Assembly (NCBI GenBank): GCA_009746045.1
Contig: RPFO01002275.1
Span: 1 to 62,000, forward strand
DNA from: Mesostigma viride
Taxonomy: Eukaryota; Streptophyta; Mesostigmatophyceae; Mesostigmatales; Mesostigmataceae
Direction: 5' to 3'
Length of the DNA stretch: 62,000 nt
The position numbers and the translations under genes were made by a program. Below the pieces are notes generated by a model, which did no database searches, had not been told where the DNA came from, and worked only from the letters and a program-made list of their open reading frames with translations. Positions 26,251 to 36,797 of this stretch are shown one piece after another (position 1 is the first letter of the stretch; the number at the start of each line of letters is the position of its first letter).

Positions 26251-28674
26251 TTAGTCAGCCTCCGTAGGACTATATCCCAGGCGGACATGCTCCGCCCTGA
26301 GATGGCGGCGCCGCGCCACCCCCTTGAGCTTCCGGGTGGTGGCTGCTGCCCCCCTCGTGGTAGTGGCGCCCTTGAAATTCTTGGCGCATTCGCCACGCTG
26401 GGAGAGGCGCTGCCATACCCGCTGCTTCGTCACGTTGAAGTCCAGCCCCTCCACCTGCCCGGAGTGGAAGAGGCCGAAGCAGTTCCGCTCGCTGTTGCTG
26501 CAGAACGCCATGTCACAGTGCTCGCACATGACCGAGGTCTTGTGCTTCCTGCCTTGCGCGCAGCACAGTTGGCACAGCACCTGCTCCACCCACGGGATCT
26601 TCTTGGCGGGGTAGTGCAGGGGGCCAAATCGGCCCACCGTGCGGCTGAGGGGGATGTCCGTGGCCTGCAGCTCACGGATGGGCACGGTTGCGCCCGGCCA
26701 CGCGTTCGCCTCGAGCTCCTTGGCCAGCACGCTCAGGAACCTCGAGTGGGTCATGGCGGTCTTGGACTCCGTGTGGATCATCACGTGCAGCAGGTAGCTG
26801 TTGGTGAGCACGTTGGCGAAGTGCCCCATCAGCAGGCGCACCCACCACACCCTCGTCACAAGGGCCTTGCACACGTCGTACTCGGCGCAGTATTGGTCGC
26901 ACACGTCCGTGGCCTTGTAGGTGAGCCAATACTCCACGATGTTGTGGGGTGCGGTCACCGTCTTCCGCACCCCGGTGTGGCCGCCGTGCCGGGTGACCGC
27001 CACCTCCGCAAGGGCGCCCAGCCCCTTGGAGAGGGTCCACACCGGCTTCTTGTCCTGCCAGCTGCACAGCAGGTGCCCCTCGTTGCTTGCCGCCCACGCG
27101 TAGTCACCCTGCTCCACCTCCTTCTTCTTGGGCATGAGCTTCGCCACCTCATCGAAGGGCAGCCCCTTGCGGTTCGCGCAGATGGTGCCGACCACGCGGT
27201 GGCCCATCTCAGCGACTGAGTCGATGGCGCGCTTGCTCGTGTAGAACCGGTCCATCGCGACGATGGCGGGGCGCTCGAGCACGGACACCATGCGCGTCAC
27301 CACCTTGAACGTGTGGTCCTCCTCCTTGACCTTGTCGTAGGTCTCCACCTTGAGCAGGTAGCCCGTCTTGTCGTTCAGAGCGAACAGCTTGATGTGGAAT
27401 TGCTCGGGCTTCGTGGGGTTGAAGCACTTCACGGGGGACATCTTGTGGCGCGTGGGGATGGAGCGCTCGTCCAGCGCGATGCGGTCCCCGGGCTTCACGT
27501 ACTTGATGTACGCGGCGTTGAGGTGCTCCTCGAGCCACAGGGTCTGCCAGAGGATGTGCGCCCTCGGGTCAGTGTCGCGGGCAGGGCGCTGGGCAGTCGG
27601 CTGGCAGTGGAGGAAGCGTGCAATTTGCTCGAACCGCTTCTGCGGCATCACGTCTTGGAAGCAGACCGGCTTTCCCACACCCATCCCCTCGCTGGAAAAG
27701 TAGTCATCCCTCGAAGGGAACCTGCCCAGGGCCATGGTGATGACGATGCCCAGAAATTTGCCCATCTCATGCATTGTCATCGGGTGCCACTCACGCCCAC
27801 CTGGCTTGCCCGCCCCCTTGAGCTCAGCATAGTCGTTGGTCTCCTTGACAATCTTGGCCACGACATCACGCTGGGACCAGAAAAGGGAGAACAGCCCGAG
27901 GGGCCCAAACTTGAGCTGGGCAGGGGAAAGGTTTTGATAGCAGGCGGTACCCGTCATCGGCGACAGCACCGGAGTATCGGGAAAAGGAAACACGCCTGGC
28001 TTGCCGAAACCAAATTTCCAGACGGTCTCGGCTGGCTCCTCAGTGGCAGGCGTATCGTCAGGAAAAAACGAATCATCGAGCTCAGCCTCACCGCTCGGCA
28101 CCGGACCCTCCGCATCCTTCTGGTAAACAAAGTCGTCATCGGAAGCGTCCGAGACAACGCTCTCGCTGGCCGCCGCCTTGGTCTGACGGCGCCTTTTCGG
28201 GGCGTGGCTGATGGCTGGGTTCTTCTTCGGGTTGCCGACAGCGCGCTTCCCCGGCTCGCGTCGCTTGACCGGTGTGGGCAGCTCGATATCCTCGGATTTG
28301 TCGTCGTCGTCCTCGCCGGCGTCAGAATCGCTATCCTGGCCCTGCTCGCTATCATCGTCACTGCTACCTGACGTTGGGACCTTCCTGGCTGCGCATTCTT
28401 TCACTAGAGCTTCGTACTCATCTGAGCTGCACGAATATATGAAAATCTGCTCACGGGTGAATGGGTACGTGAGCTTGTCGTCCGGGAAATAGCAACGTGC
28501 ACCATCTCCGGACCTGTTCACTGTCACTACCTTGCCCGGCAAACGTACCTCGCTGTGTTTTTCCCCATACTGCTGTATCGCCCAGTCTAGTCCGAACTTT
28601 TCCACAGGCACTGCAATGAAAATGCCCTTCTTTACCTTGAAAGTCCGTATATCTGCCTGCATTTCGTCCGCCAT
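26251..28674 (-). CDS. PiggyBac transposase (DDE_Tnp_1_7), intact
   Basis: A single-exon frame of 807 aa that cuts and pastes the element at TTAA. Residues 12-80 (KKGIFIAVPVEKFGLDWAIQ...) form a small beta-rich region of PWWP/SH3 type, followed by a long acidic and Lys/Arg linker (about 100-210) with likely nuclear signals (KRRRQTK). The catalytic core runs from about 250 to 690: IALDERSIPTRHK (D402), FNPTKPEQFHIKLFALNDKTGYLL, IVAMDRFYTS (D475), GTICANRKGLP and KATDVCDQY (D590 or D593 as third acid). The C-terminal cysteine-rich finger spans about 701-737 (CQLCC, CEHCDMAFC, CFGLFH) and in this family binds the element ends. It is longer than insect piggyBac because of the N-terminal extension. 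No stop or frameshift. Confidence 0.93.
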   Translation of the reverse strand: MADEMQADIRTFKVKKGIFIAVPVEKFGLDWAIQQYGEKHSEVRLPGKVVTVNRSGDGARCYFPDDKLTYPFTREQIFIYSCSSDEYEALVKECAARKVPTSGSSDDDSEQGQDSDSDAGEDDDDKSEDIELPTPVKRREPGKRAVGNPKKNPAISHAPKRRRQTKAAASESVVSDASDDDFVYQKDAEGPVPSGEAELDDSFFPDDTPATEEPAETVWKFGFGKPGVFPFPDTPVLSPMTGTACYQNLSPAQLKFGPLGLFSLFWSQRDVVAKIVKETNDYAELKGAGKPGGREWHPMTMHEMGKFLGIVITMALGRFPSRDDYFSSEGMGVGKPVCFQDVMPQKRFEQIARFLHCQPTAQRPARDTDPRAHILWQTLWLEEHLNAAYIKYVKPGDRIALDERSIPTRHKMSPVKCFNPTKPEQFHIKLFALNDKTGYLLKVETYDKVKEEDHTFKVVTRMVSVLERPAIVAMDRFYTSKRAIDSVAEMGHRVVGTICANRKGLPFDEVAKLMPKKKEVEQGDYAWAASNEGHLLCSWQDKKPVWTLSKGLGALAEVAVTRHGGHTGVRKTVTAPHNIVEYWLTYKATDVCDQYCAEYDVCKALVTRVWWVRLLMGHFANVLTNSYLLHVMIHTESKTAMTHSRFLSVLAKELEANAWPGATVPIRELQATDIPLSRTVGRFGPLHYPAKKIPWVEQVLCQLCCAQGRKHKTSVMCEHCDMAFCSNSERNCFGLFHSGQVEGLDFNVTKQRVWQRLSQRGECAKNFKGATTTRGAAATTRKLKGVARRRHLRAEHVRLGYSPTEAD

Positions 28675-28985
28675 GTCTACGTCCGCGCTCCCCCCTTTTT
28701 TCGCATCCTTCGTTTTCGTACGTTTTTGTCAATTTTTTTTACCGCCAAAACCTGCCAAAACCAGGGTACCCTGTTGACTTTGACCAGGGTTTCCACCCTG
28801 ATACGGTGGTCAAATACGGTCAGACAAGTGTCCTACGGATAGAGTGAATCTAGATCTTTTCGGTGGTCTAGTTGGTTCCCGCCAAAACCTTCCCGCCAAA
28901 TCCCTACAGGGCGCACAAACTCATGCCGAACGTGAGGCATGAGAAAAACTCGCAGTCGAAAATCGGCACGAGGACGGTTGAGGGG

Positions 28986-28989
28986 TTAA
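28986..28989. other. TTAA target duplication, right
   Basis: Matches the TTAA at 24901-24904 and abuts the right TIR. Confidence 0.93.
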
Positions 28990-29140
28990 CCAAGTTATGT
29001 AATATTTGATATCCAGGTGTATCATGCAGTGTACATGGAGCATAGAACTTGTCCGACTTCAATTGCAAAGTCTCAGATAATTTCCTAATGGGTCGTTCCC
29101 TTACCACGTATATGAATACAGAAAAACATCACAATAGGAT
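28990..29140. other. Spacer between piggyBac and the 92-bp array
   Basis: About 150 bp of unremarkable AT-rich sequence belonging to the outer element. Confidence 0.35.
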
Positions 29141-29793
29141 GTCCCCAAAACTGGGCACACGCAAACTGGGCACGAGCATGACGAATGGGATGCTCACAAC
29201 CTCAGCCCCATGGCCATGACAATATAAATACAATGTCCCCAAAACTGGGCACACGCAAACTGGGCCCTCGCATGACGAATGGGATGCTCACAACCTCAGC
29301 CCCATGGCCAACAATATAAATATAATGTCCCCAATACTGGGCACACGCAAACTGGGCACGAGCATGACGAATGGGATGCTCACAACCTCAGCCCCATGGC
29401 CAACAATATAAATACAATGTCCCCAAAACTGGGCACTGTCACGCAAATTGGGCCCTCGCATGACGAATGGGATGCTCACAACCTCAGCCCCATGGCCAAC
29501 AATATAAATATAATGTCCCCAATACTGGGCACACGCAAACTGGGCACGAGCATGACGAATGGGATGCTCACAACCTCAGCCCCATGGCCAACAATATAAA
29601 TACAATGTCCCCAAAACTGGGCACACGCAAACTGGGCCCTCGCATGACGAATGGGATGCTCCCAACCTAGCTCAGCCCCATGGCCAACAATATAAATACA
29701 ATGTCCCCAAAACTGGGCACACGCAAACTGGGCACGAGCATGACGAATGGGATGCTCACAACCTCAGCCCCATGGCCAACAATATAAATACAC
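29141..29793. repeat. 92-bp tandem array, about seven units
   Basis: Units carry GTCCCCAAAACTGGGCACAC, GCAAACTGGGC.C...CATGAC, GAATGGGATGCTCACAACCT and CAGCCCCATGGCCAACAATA. Alternate units differ (CACGAGC versus CCTCGC), so the array may be built from a 184-bp dimer. It lies just beyond the transposase stop codon and yields only repeat frames. Confidence 0.93.
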
Positions 29794-29848
29794 TGGCTCC
29801 CTACGTTACAAAATGCCGTGATTATCTGACACGGCCATCCTATGCAGG

Positions 29849-32800
29849 TCATCGTTTCCCATGCTGGTCCGTCACGCCCCCCATGTGCAGGTCACGATAG
29901 TACGCTGGGCACGCCCAATCAAACGCATCCAGCACATAGTGGTTGTTCCCAAGGTGGTCGTGCTTCACCTGTAGGACTGGTTCTGATGTGGTGTCACCTA
30001 CACGTGCCGCCACATGCTTTACTTTGCATTTGGTTTCGTAACCACGCCGCCAGCACTGATGCAACAGTCGGACCTGTGACCCCAGGTAGGACAGAGGCTG
30101 TGGATACTTCCCATTGGCTTTCCACTGCGAGGACAGTGTCATGTCTTTGGTGAACACAGGACAGTCCGTCCAAGTTTCGTCCATGTTGAACATGGGCTTG
30201 CCCTGAACGTCCTCTGCATTCCCTGACTCAAACCAAATCGGGACAAACCACATGCTCCCCATGGCCCCCTCAGCAGGCGTCAGCATGAAGATGGTGCCAA
30301 CCTCAGCAAACCAAAATTCAGCGTCCACATTGTCCGCCGCCTGGTATGCCAATGAGTCTGCCGTCGCCACTTGACCTTCCGGGTATGCATCAGTGTGGAA
30401 GCACCTGACCTCCCCAGTCGTAATGGTCCTGGCACCGACTACTGCACTAGCATAAACCTTCACGCTGCCAGTTGCTTCATCCCAGGGTGGACAGCCCAGC
30501 GGGGCGAGAAGCTCGTCCACCGTCTGCTTGTCAGCGCCAATTTCCGCCAACGTAGGTGTTGACTTAGGGTTACGGCCGCAAGGCATGCCCCCCATGACCT
30601 GCACACACACAGCACCACATGCAAAACACACAAGTGCCGTTGTTAGCCTGGGCATATGAACGGAAATGCTGGGTCGGCCCAGCACACCAAGGAATGCCCT
30701 AGCCCTAGCGCCAGCGCAGCCATAGCAACAGCGCCCATGCGTTTCCTCACCTGCTCGATGCGCCCCAACGCGCAGCGCTCGTGTATGACCGTTGGAAAAG
30801 TCGCCCCTTGCCGCACCCGCACCTCCCGCCCAGAAGGACCGCCACTCGCGCCACTACCAGTCGCGGACGCTTTGGGATACAGCTTGTTGAACATCCTGCT
30901 TTCCTGCAAGGTTTGCAGCACGCGTTCATCGAGCTGGGATGTCTCCTTAACCAGCATGGACTGCCACGCCAAGTAGCCCTGTAGTTTCTGCAGCAAGTAA
31001 CGCCCCGGCTCCTTGCTGTGGCATTTGGCCATCGACTCCATGAGAGATTTCAGGAATAAGTGGTACCCCTCAAATTCATGCGGGCCCAAGGACCAGATAC
31101 GACCCACATCGTCCATCTGTGCCAAAGCATGGCGCGGTATGTGGACGTTATGGCTGGCGGCATTGTCTTGGCGTGCCATCCTCTTCTTCTTCTTCTCCGC
31201 GTTCTTCTTCTTCTTCTCCGCGTTTTTCTTCTTTTCGTCGCCATCCGCTGCCTCAGCCATTGCCCCAGGACCCTTTCCTGCAAGGCTGCCACGCGGCCAC
31301 AAGGTGCCGAAACACTCTTGAAAAGTGGCGTACGAGACGTTGTCAGCAGCCAAGTTGTAGATTGGAGACGTAACGGGACCAAGCATCATCTGCGCCCACT
31401 TGGCGAGGTGCATCACCATCTTGCTGATCCGCCGGGCCTTCCTTTTCTCCTTATCATCTCCCTCATTCCGCCTCCTCAGCAGCAGCATGGGAAGTGCAAA
31501 AGGCATTTGGAACAGCAGGGTCAGCAGCTCCATTCCCTTGTAATGTGGATACAAGGTAAAAGCTTTCCCCTGCATGCGGCAGCCGGCTCCCGACGCGCGT
31601 GGGGTGTGCGCTTACCCAAGCATCCAACTCCGGGTGCTGGCGAGTGGGAATTCCATCCTCCTCGAGGTAGCGAGCCACCTGCTTACATAGACCCAACGTC
31701 AGATTGTGAAAGATATCCATCGGATACTGCCGGTAGCGGTCAAAGAATCGAAGATCCCGCCAAGGCCACAGCGGCTGATACATCACCCCGGTCTCCTTCG
31801 CCTTCTCTTTCCGTGCCGTGGCCGTCGCCATGCCCTCCATCTCCTCCAATATTTCCGCCGTTTGCTTCTCACTGCGCATGTACTCCGCCACGTCCACCGT
31901 CGCATCCGCCCAGTCGTCGTGGTGAACGTTGCAAAAGGGGCATCCCTGCAGTGGCGCACACACCCACAATGCGCCGCACACCAAGGTACGCAGAAATAAA
32001 AGAAGGCCTGATGGTTACGGTGATAACAAACCAACACAGCTTCCCAATAAATCAAGGTCACATGGGCAGCACCCCGAACCAAGCTACGTGACAACATCAC
32101 TCACTTTGTCGCCGGTGCAACCCTTGTGCCCCATCGCGCCGTTGCGGGCGGCCGAATCCATCACGTTCAGGTTCGCGACACGGATTTCCCACCGCTCCAT
32201 TGGCGTTTTGGGAAACTTCACAAGCATGGGCACGCCCTCTGCCATCGCATCCATGTCCTCCACAAGACACTCAAGGACTGCCTCTCGTGGCACATGTGTA
32301 TCTCTCACGGTGATGGGGAAGATCATGTCTCTTGACTTGTTGTCGGCGCGCTCGATGTTCAGAACAGTGAACAAATGCGCTTCCAGCGTCCCATGCCGAT
32401 GGAGATACTCCTCAAATGAGTCATCCCACAACGCCACTACCAAATATAGGATGCTGTATATAGGTTTCTAGCTGGGCGTTTGTTTTGGTTTGAGTGATTT
32501 CACTCTGCTGTAAGTAATTATATTTTTAATATAAATATAGGATGCGTAGACCATCCTTAGAAGGGCGGTAACAGCGGAATTCGGCTTCCCATCTAGAGAA
32601 TCTCAGCCTCTTGTACCGAGGCTTGTCCGGGGACAGGTTGTACGACCTGCGCATGAAGAACACTCGCCCGCCCTCTCGGTCAGCCTCGGCAAATTTCCTC
32701 CACTTACGGACGCCAACCACGTCAATGTGACCCCCGTAGTTCAGTAAAGAGATCTCCTGCTCATGCTTCGTCCAGAAGACCTCACTGACACGATCGGCAT

Positions 32801-34512
32801 CCCGCGGTACGGTCCCCCCCGGACAATCCCTTGCGCGGTAGAAGAACCTGCAGGCATCATGACGGCGGGCAAATACTATAGGATTGGCATCAATATACAA
32901 TACTAGATCCATCCAAGCGTGCTGGACGTGCACACGTCAATATCCTCCCACCAAATGTAGTGCACTCTGTGTCATCCTGCGCATGCGTGGTCTCAATTTA
33001 GGATGCCGAGGATGCCGAGGAGTGGCTAACCTCGGGAAAATAGTGTTCGGAACTTTGCGCTCATGCAGGACCAAAAAGGCTACGACATTATTTGGTCTCT
33101 AAACACACCACATTGCTGCATAAACACTGTCATCATACTTGATATATGGTGCAAACATTGCACTTCCCACAACCCAGTTTAATAACCATGCTTGCACTGG
33201 CCCGGATGCATGCCCATTACGGCAGTTTATAGTGGTCAACTGCTACCAACCAACAAGGGAGCCCGGACAGACACCAATCTGTTTTCAGCAGAATGCAATT
33301 AACTCAGCATGTGCAATCCCAAGGGCATATCATGATGAGTGTACATCGACACAAAAGCACCATCCGTGCCACTTACCGGACTTTCGCCCATGGCTCACGA
33401 GTCCCGTCAGCGTTTACTTGCATGAAGACAGCGCGGACAAGGCAAAGTTCTTCTCGCTTTCGCTGCCCCTTGTTGTTGTCCATTAACACCATGCATGATG
33501 GTGTCCCCAATGCGGACGACACTCTGCCGCTTCTCACTGGAACTTGCTGCCAAGGCGGGAAGCTGCACCTCCTGTTGTTGAACAGTTGGATGGGTGTTGT
33601 AAAACTGGGTCTGATTGAAAGTCCACACACGCCGATCCTCATTCATCTCGTGTTCTAGTAACAGTTTCCCCGTGAACGACTCATTCTGCAGCAGAGCGGA
33701 TAGCGTTGACTGTATGCTGATGTAAGTGAACTTGACTGCCTCACGCAAAGGATCGCCCTCTGCCTCCGCTGGGACCCAATTCACAGTCAGTGCGTCCGCA
33801 AGGGGCAGGCACTTCTCCAATGACCGTCTCCTAGCCACGCCGAACTCCCCGTGGCTGGTCACACTGTATTGTGGGTGCTTCGCCAGTTCCTGAACGCTTC
33901 GATGCACTTATCAGGAAGACCAAACTCCGTGGCTATGCAGAAAAGCGAAGCCTGTGTAAAATCCGCGTTCCCAGACAACGGCTTAGACCATGCCCATGGG
34001 TTTCTTGATGCACGGCCGGCGCCGGCCTCAACATCACCAGCCGTTCCTCCCCCACCGTCTGTCGTAAGCCCCTCCTCCGCCATCGCCCCCCCTGCCCCAC
34101 CGTCTGCCGTAAACTCCTCCTCCGCCATCGCCCCCCATTCCTCCTCCATTGAGTCATCAGGGCGCGGCTCAGCAGGCTCTACGCCTTCCATGCCCGCCGC
34201 ATCGGGCTCCGGCGACCGTGTATCCACTTCAGCCACTTCAACAGCTTCGGCGGTCTTCAACAGCTGTTCACCTTGCGGGCATTCCTGGCGTGGCTCACCA
34301 AACAGCCTTCGCCGTTTGGCTCCGTCGTTCCCGCCGCTGGGAACGGACCAGGAGGCACCGACATTGGGGCGCGCGACGAGCGGTTGTGGACCGATATCGG
34401 GGTACGAGAAGGGATGTGCCTGACGACGAGAACGTTCAATGGCCTCACCTACGAACGACTTTTGGGGGGACTTGTAATATGCCTGAGATCGACGAGAAAA
34501 CAGCCAGCTCAT
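29849..34512 (-). CDS. tnp2/CACTA-like transposase, seven exons, two apparent frameshifts
   Basis: Exons (minus strand): 34512-about 33887, 33886-33377, 32853-about 32104, 31945-31616, 31569-30751 and 30598-29849. The 32853-32104 exon is split by a 91-bp insertion (32442-32532), which is why I count seven pieces. Junctions keep phase, including a CG-G Arg codon at 33377/32853, and donors are GTAAGT, GTGAGT, GTAAGC and GTGAGG. The intron at 31570-31615 is only 46 bp. The start ATG 34512 begins MSWLFSRRSQ with a long acidic, Ala/Gly-rich N-terminus. Core motifs are VVALWDDSFEEYLHRHG, GHKGCTGDKGCPFC (zinc-like), YPMDIFHNLTLGLCKQVARY, NVHIPRHALAQMDDVGRIWS, HEFEGYHLFLK and a C-terminal AEFWFAEVGTIF...WFVPIWFE. 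This order is that of tnp2-like transposases. Frameshifts near 33886 and 33490 suggest a recently dead copy or sequencing error. Confidence 0.7.
32442..32545. repeat. 91-bp insertion with 13-bp direct repeats inside a transposase exon
   Basis: AAATATAGGATGC occurs at 32442-32454 and 32533-32545. Removing one copy plus the 78 bp between rejoins the minus-strand frame exactly, from DGLRILYL to VVALWDDSF. The insert contains a GAGTGATTTCACTC hairpin and lacks GT...AG borders, so it looks like a tiny inserted element with target duplication rather than an ordinary intron. Confidence 0.7.
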
Positions 34513-34663
34513 TTGCTTGTCAGGCTGACAATTCCGTGTGCATCGTTGCCATGCAGTGTCGTCCCATTAATATTGTATACACCTCCAGTTGCAACAAACG
34601 CCATGGACGTACAGCAATTACAACACGAGGCTTATACCAATACCTAACTAAACCGAAGGTGGT
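34513..34663. other. Transposase promoter region
   Basis: About 150 bp between the transposase ATG and the right subterminal array. An AT-rich ATTAATATTGTATACA lies near 34566. No firm TATA box. Confidence 0.3.
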
Positions 34664-35143
34664 ACACAACTGCCGCGGGAAGGAGGGGGGTGATACACAA
34701 ATACCGTACAAGTGATACACAATTGCAGCCAGGACAACAGCGGGTCGCTGCGTACCTGCCGTGGGAAGGAGGACAAGTGATACACAAATACCGTACAAGT
34801 GATACACAAATACCGTACAAGTGATACACAATTGCAGCCAGGACAACAGCGGGTCGCTGCGTACCTGCCGTGGGAAGGAGGGGGGTGATACACAAATACC
34901 GTACAAGTGATACACAAATACCGTACAAGTGATACACAATTGCAGCCAGGACAACAGCGGGTCGCTGCGTACCTGCCGCGGGAAGGAGGGGGGTGATACA
35001 CAAATACCGTACAAGTGATACACAAATACCGTACAAGTGATACACAATTGCAGCCAGCACAACAGCGAGTCGCTGCGTACCTGCCGTGGGAAGGAGGGGG
35101 GTGGTACACAACTGCCGCCAGTATAACAGCGGGTTGCCGCGTT
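34664..35143 (-). repeat. Right subterminal array, about 109-bp units
   Basis: Five inverted copies of the left array: GTACCTGCCGTGGGAAGGAG, ACAACAGCGGGTCGCTGC and GATACACAAATACCGTACAA. The outermost unit has the same kind of variant (GCCGCCAGTATAACAGCGGG) as the outermost left unit. Confidence 0.93.
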
Positions 35144-35246
35144 ATAGGGTGACCTGACAGCGATGCCGCAAGAACGTGTACCGTGCGATGTTTGGTTTGC
35201 CCCTGACCACTGGGGTTGTAGCCGTCGGATGGCTGCAACCACGTGT

Positions 35247-35296
35247 GTACGCGAAATTTGACAGTGCACCAGGAGTGCACGCGAAATTTGAAAGTG
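35247..35296 (-). repeat. Right terminal motif, two direct copies
   Basis: ACGCGAAATTTGACAGTG (ending 35266) and ACGCGAAATTTGAAAGTG (ending 35296) lie 30 bp apart. The first is the inverted match of the left terminus at 22244. Confidence 0.65.
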
Positions 35297-35362
35297 CGCC
35301 TTGACGTCTTCACCACGCGTAGGTGACTCCAGTTAACGTTTACGCGCAGCTCATCAGTTTCT

Positions 35363-36797
35363 ATGGCGCCCAAGCTCAAGAAGAAGGCCATGATGTCGCG
35401 GGAGGAGGAGGACATGGGCCGGCGGCGCAAGAAAAGCCGCCACTTGCCTTCCTCCGAATCCGAATCCGAATCCGATTCCTCTTCCTCGTCGTCCTCCGGC
35501 GAGGACGACGATATGGCGCCCCCCCCGGAGGCACCGGCCACCACCTCCTCCGGCAGGAACTTGCAAATCGCGGCCAACAGGGCGGAGGAGGGCCTCAGGC
35601 AGGAGGTGGCGGCCTTGAGACAAGACGTCGCCAGTCTCATGACGCGACTGGGCACCAAACTGCCCAAGAATTTCGTGGGTTGCACATTACGCATTATATA
35701 GCTTATTTGCTGAACTTTTTTGCTTTACACGATTCATTATTCCAGATTTCTAACTTCGCACTTTCTCTATCTTGCACATTGCACGTTTGCAGAAGACGAC
35801 CCCAGCTTTTTCGGCCGCTGTCGAACACCTCTCCCGTCATTGCTTGTCCATTCGCGGTGATGTCGGGAAAGAGGTTCAGCTGGACCAGGAGCGGTCCGTC
35901 AGGGAGATGGGTCTGCGTGGCGCGATCGCCATGTTCTTCCAGGAGTCGGGCATCGTGAGAAGCCCCGCCGACTCGGTTCCTGCGGAGGATTACGTTCAAG
36001 TCCGGGCTGCGCTGATCAAGCGCCTGGCCAACCACCGGTCCAACTTGTTCAAGTTTGGCCTCATGCGGGTGTCTGACGACTACACGCCGTGGTTGGTGGG
36101 GACGGCCACCACCAATCGCATCAAGAAGTACGCAGACCTTCCCGCATGGCTGAAGGAGGACTTCTGCCGCGTGGTACTTTTGTACTATCTGAAGATGTTG
36201 CACTTCACGGTGCAGGTAAGCAGCCTTCTTATCATTGTTTCGTGGCATGCGCTTACTTTCTTTAACACATTGGTACATAGGCCTATACTGCATGTCACTA
36301 CATTTAGTTTTTGTATGCCAACAATGACTTATATTGTTTGTTCAATGCATGCATGGTTAAATGAATGTACTTGCCGTGTGATGATGACACCACAAGCAGG
36401 AGGTGCGGGACAAGCGGCCTGAGCTGTGGGAAGATTGGAAGACATCGCCTCCAAGTGCTGGGACAAGAAGAAGGTGCGCGAGGCGTCCCTGAAGCTGAGC
36501 CTGATGCGGACTGGGCCAAGGCGCGAGTGGGACGACGTGGACGAATGTTTCAAGGAGGTGGCGAGGACGCGTGCAGGATACCGGAATGTGCCAACGCGTG
36601 TCTTGTTCGACAACATAAACAACCCGTGGCCCTACTCTGACGCAAGCGCAAACTCGCACTCCCGCGCAAGCATCGGCGCCTCGAGCGCACCAAGCGAGCG
36701 CACATCAGCACCTGCCGAGGATACCACACCCATCGGCGCCGCGAGCGGGGATGTCACGCACTCACTGCCGGCCGAGCCCCAGTCAGCACCTTTGTAG
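35363..36797 (+). CDS. Unknown spliced gene with coiled coil, exon 3 frame-damaged
   Basis: Exon 1 is 35363-35674 (104 codons): MAPKLKKKAMMSREEED, basic, then a Ser/Asp/Glu run and a coiled coil (EEGLRQEVAALRQDVASLM). Exon 2 is 35793-36215 (141 codons) after TTTGCAG and before GTAAGC: TPAFSAAVEHLSRHCLSIRG, REMGLRGAIAMFFQESGIV, LPAWLKEDFCRVVLLYYLKM. Exon 3 starts at 36400 after AAGCAG (EVRDKRPELWEDWK). In phase it stops at about 36492, whereas another frame stays open to 36797 with good composition (DIASKCWDKKKVREASLKL), so an 8-nt-type frameshift near 36440 is likely. The donor of intron 1 (TTC-GTGGGT) is weak. No domain is recognised; charge suggests a nuclear protein. It starts about 70 bp outside the right end of the large element. 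Confidence 0.5.

Larger units (their letters stand above)
24905..28985 (-). mobile_element. Complete piggyBac transposon, 4.1 kb
   Basis: Perfect 13-bp terminal inverted repeats CCCCTCAACCGTC (24905-24917) and GACGGTTGAGGGG (28973-28985) are each bounded by TTAA. A 10-bp hairpin ACTCGTGACT-AAAATG-AGTCACGAGT lies next to the left TIR. The element encodes one intact transposase. With both ends, target site and gene intact it could be autonomous. It sits inside the larger CACTA-like candidate and so inserted later. Confidence 0.95.
22244..35266. mobile_element. Candidate 13-kb CACTA-like transposon with cargo
   Basis: The left end at 22244 reads CACTGTCAAACCATTCGCGT. The right end read inward from 35266 is CACTGTCAAATTTCGCGT, the same apart from a 2-nt gap. 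CACTA-superfamily elements begin CACTA or CACTG. Inside each end lie five-copy subterminal arrays, inverted relative to each other (22286-22770 and 34664-35143), a known habit of this superfamily. The content is a 2OG-Fe(II) oxygenase gene (+), a CCCA array, a nested piggyBac, a 92-bp tandem array and a tnp2-like transposase gene (-). A second GCGAAATTTGAAAGTG at 35281-35296 could be the true right end. The 3-bp flanks do not match, so the target duplication is unproven and two adjoining elements remain possible. Confidence 0.6.

Noticed and set aside
26173-28371. Long plus-strand frames opposite the piggyBac transposase
   Set aside because: Shadow frames of a GC-rich coding region; the minus strand has all family motifs.
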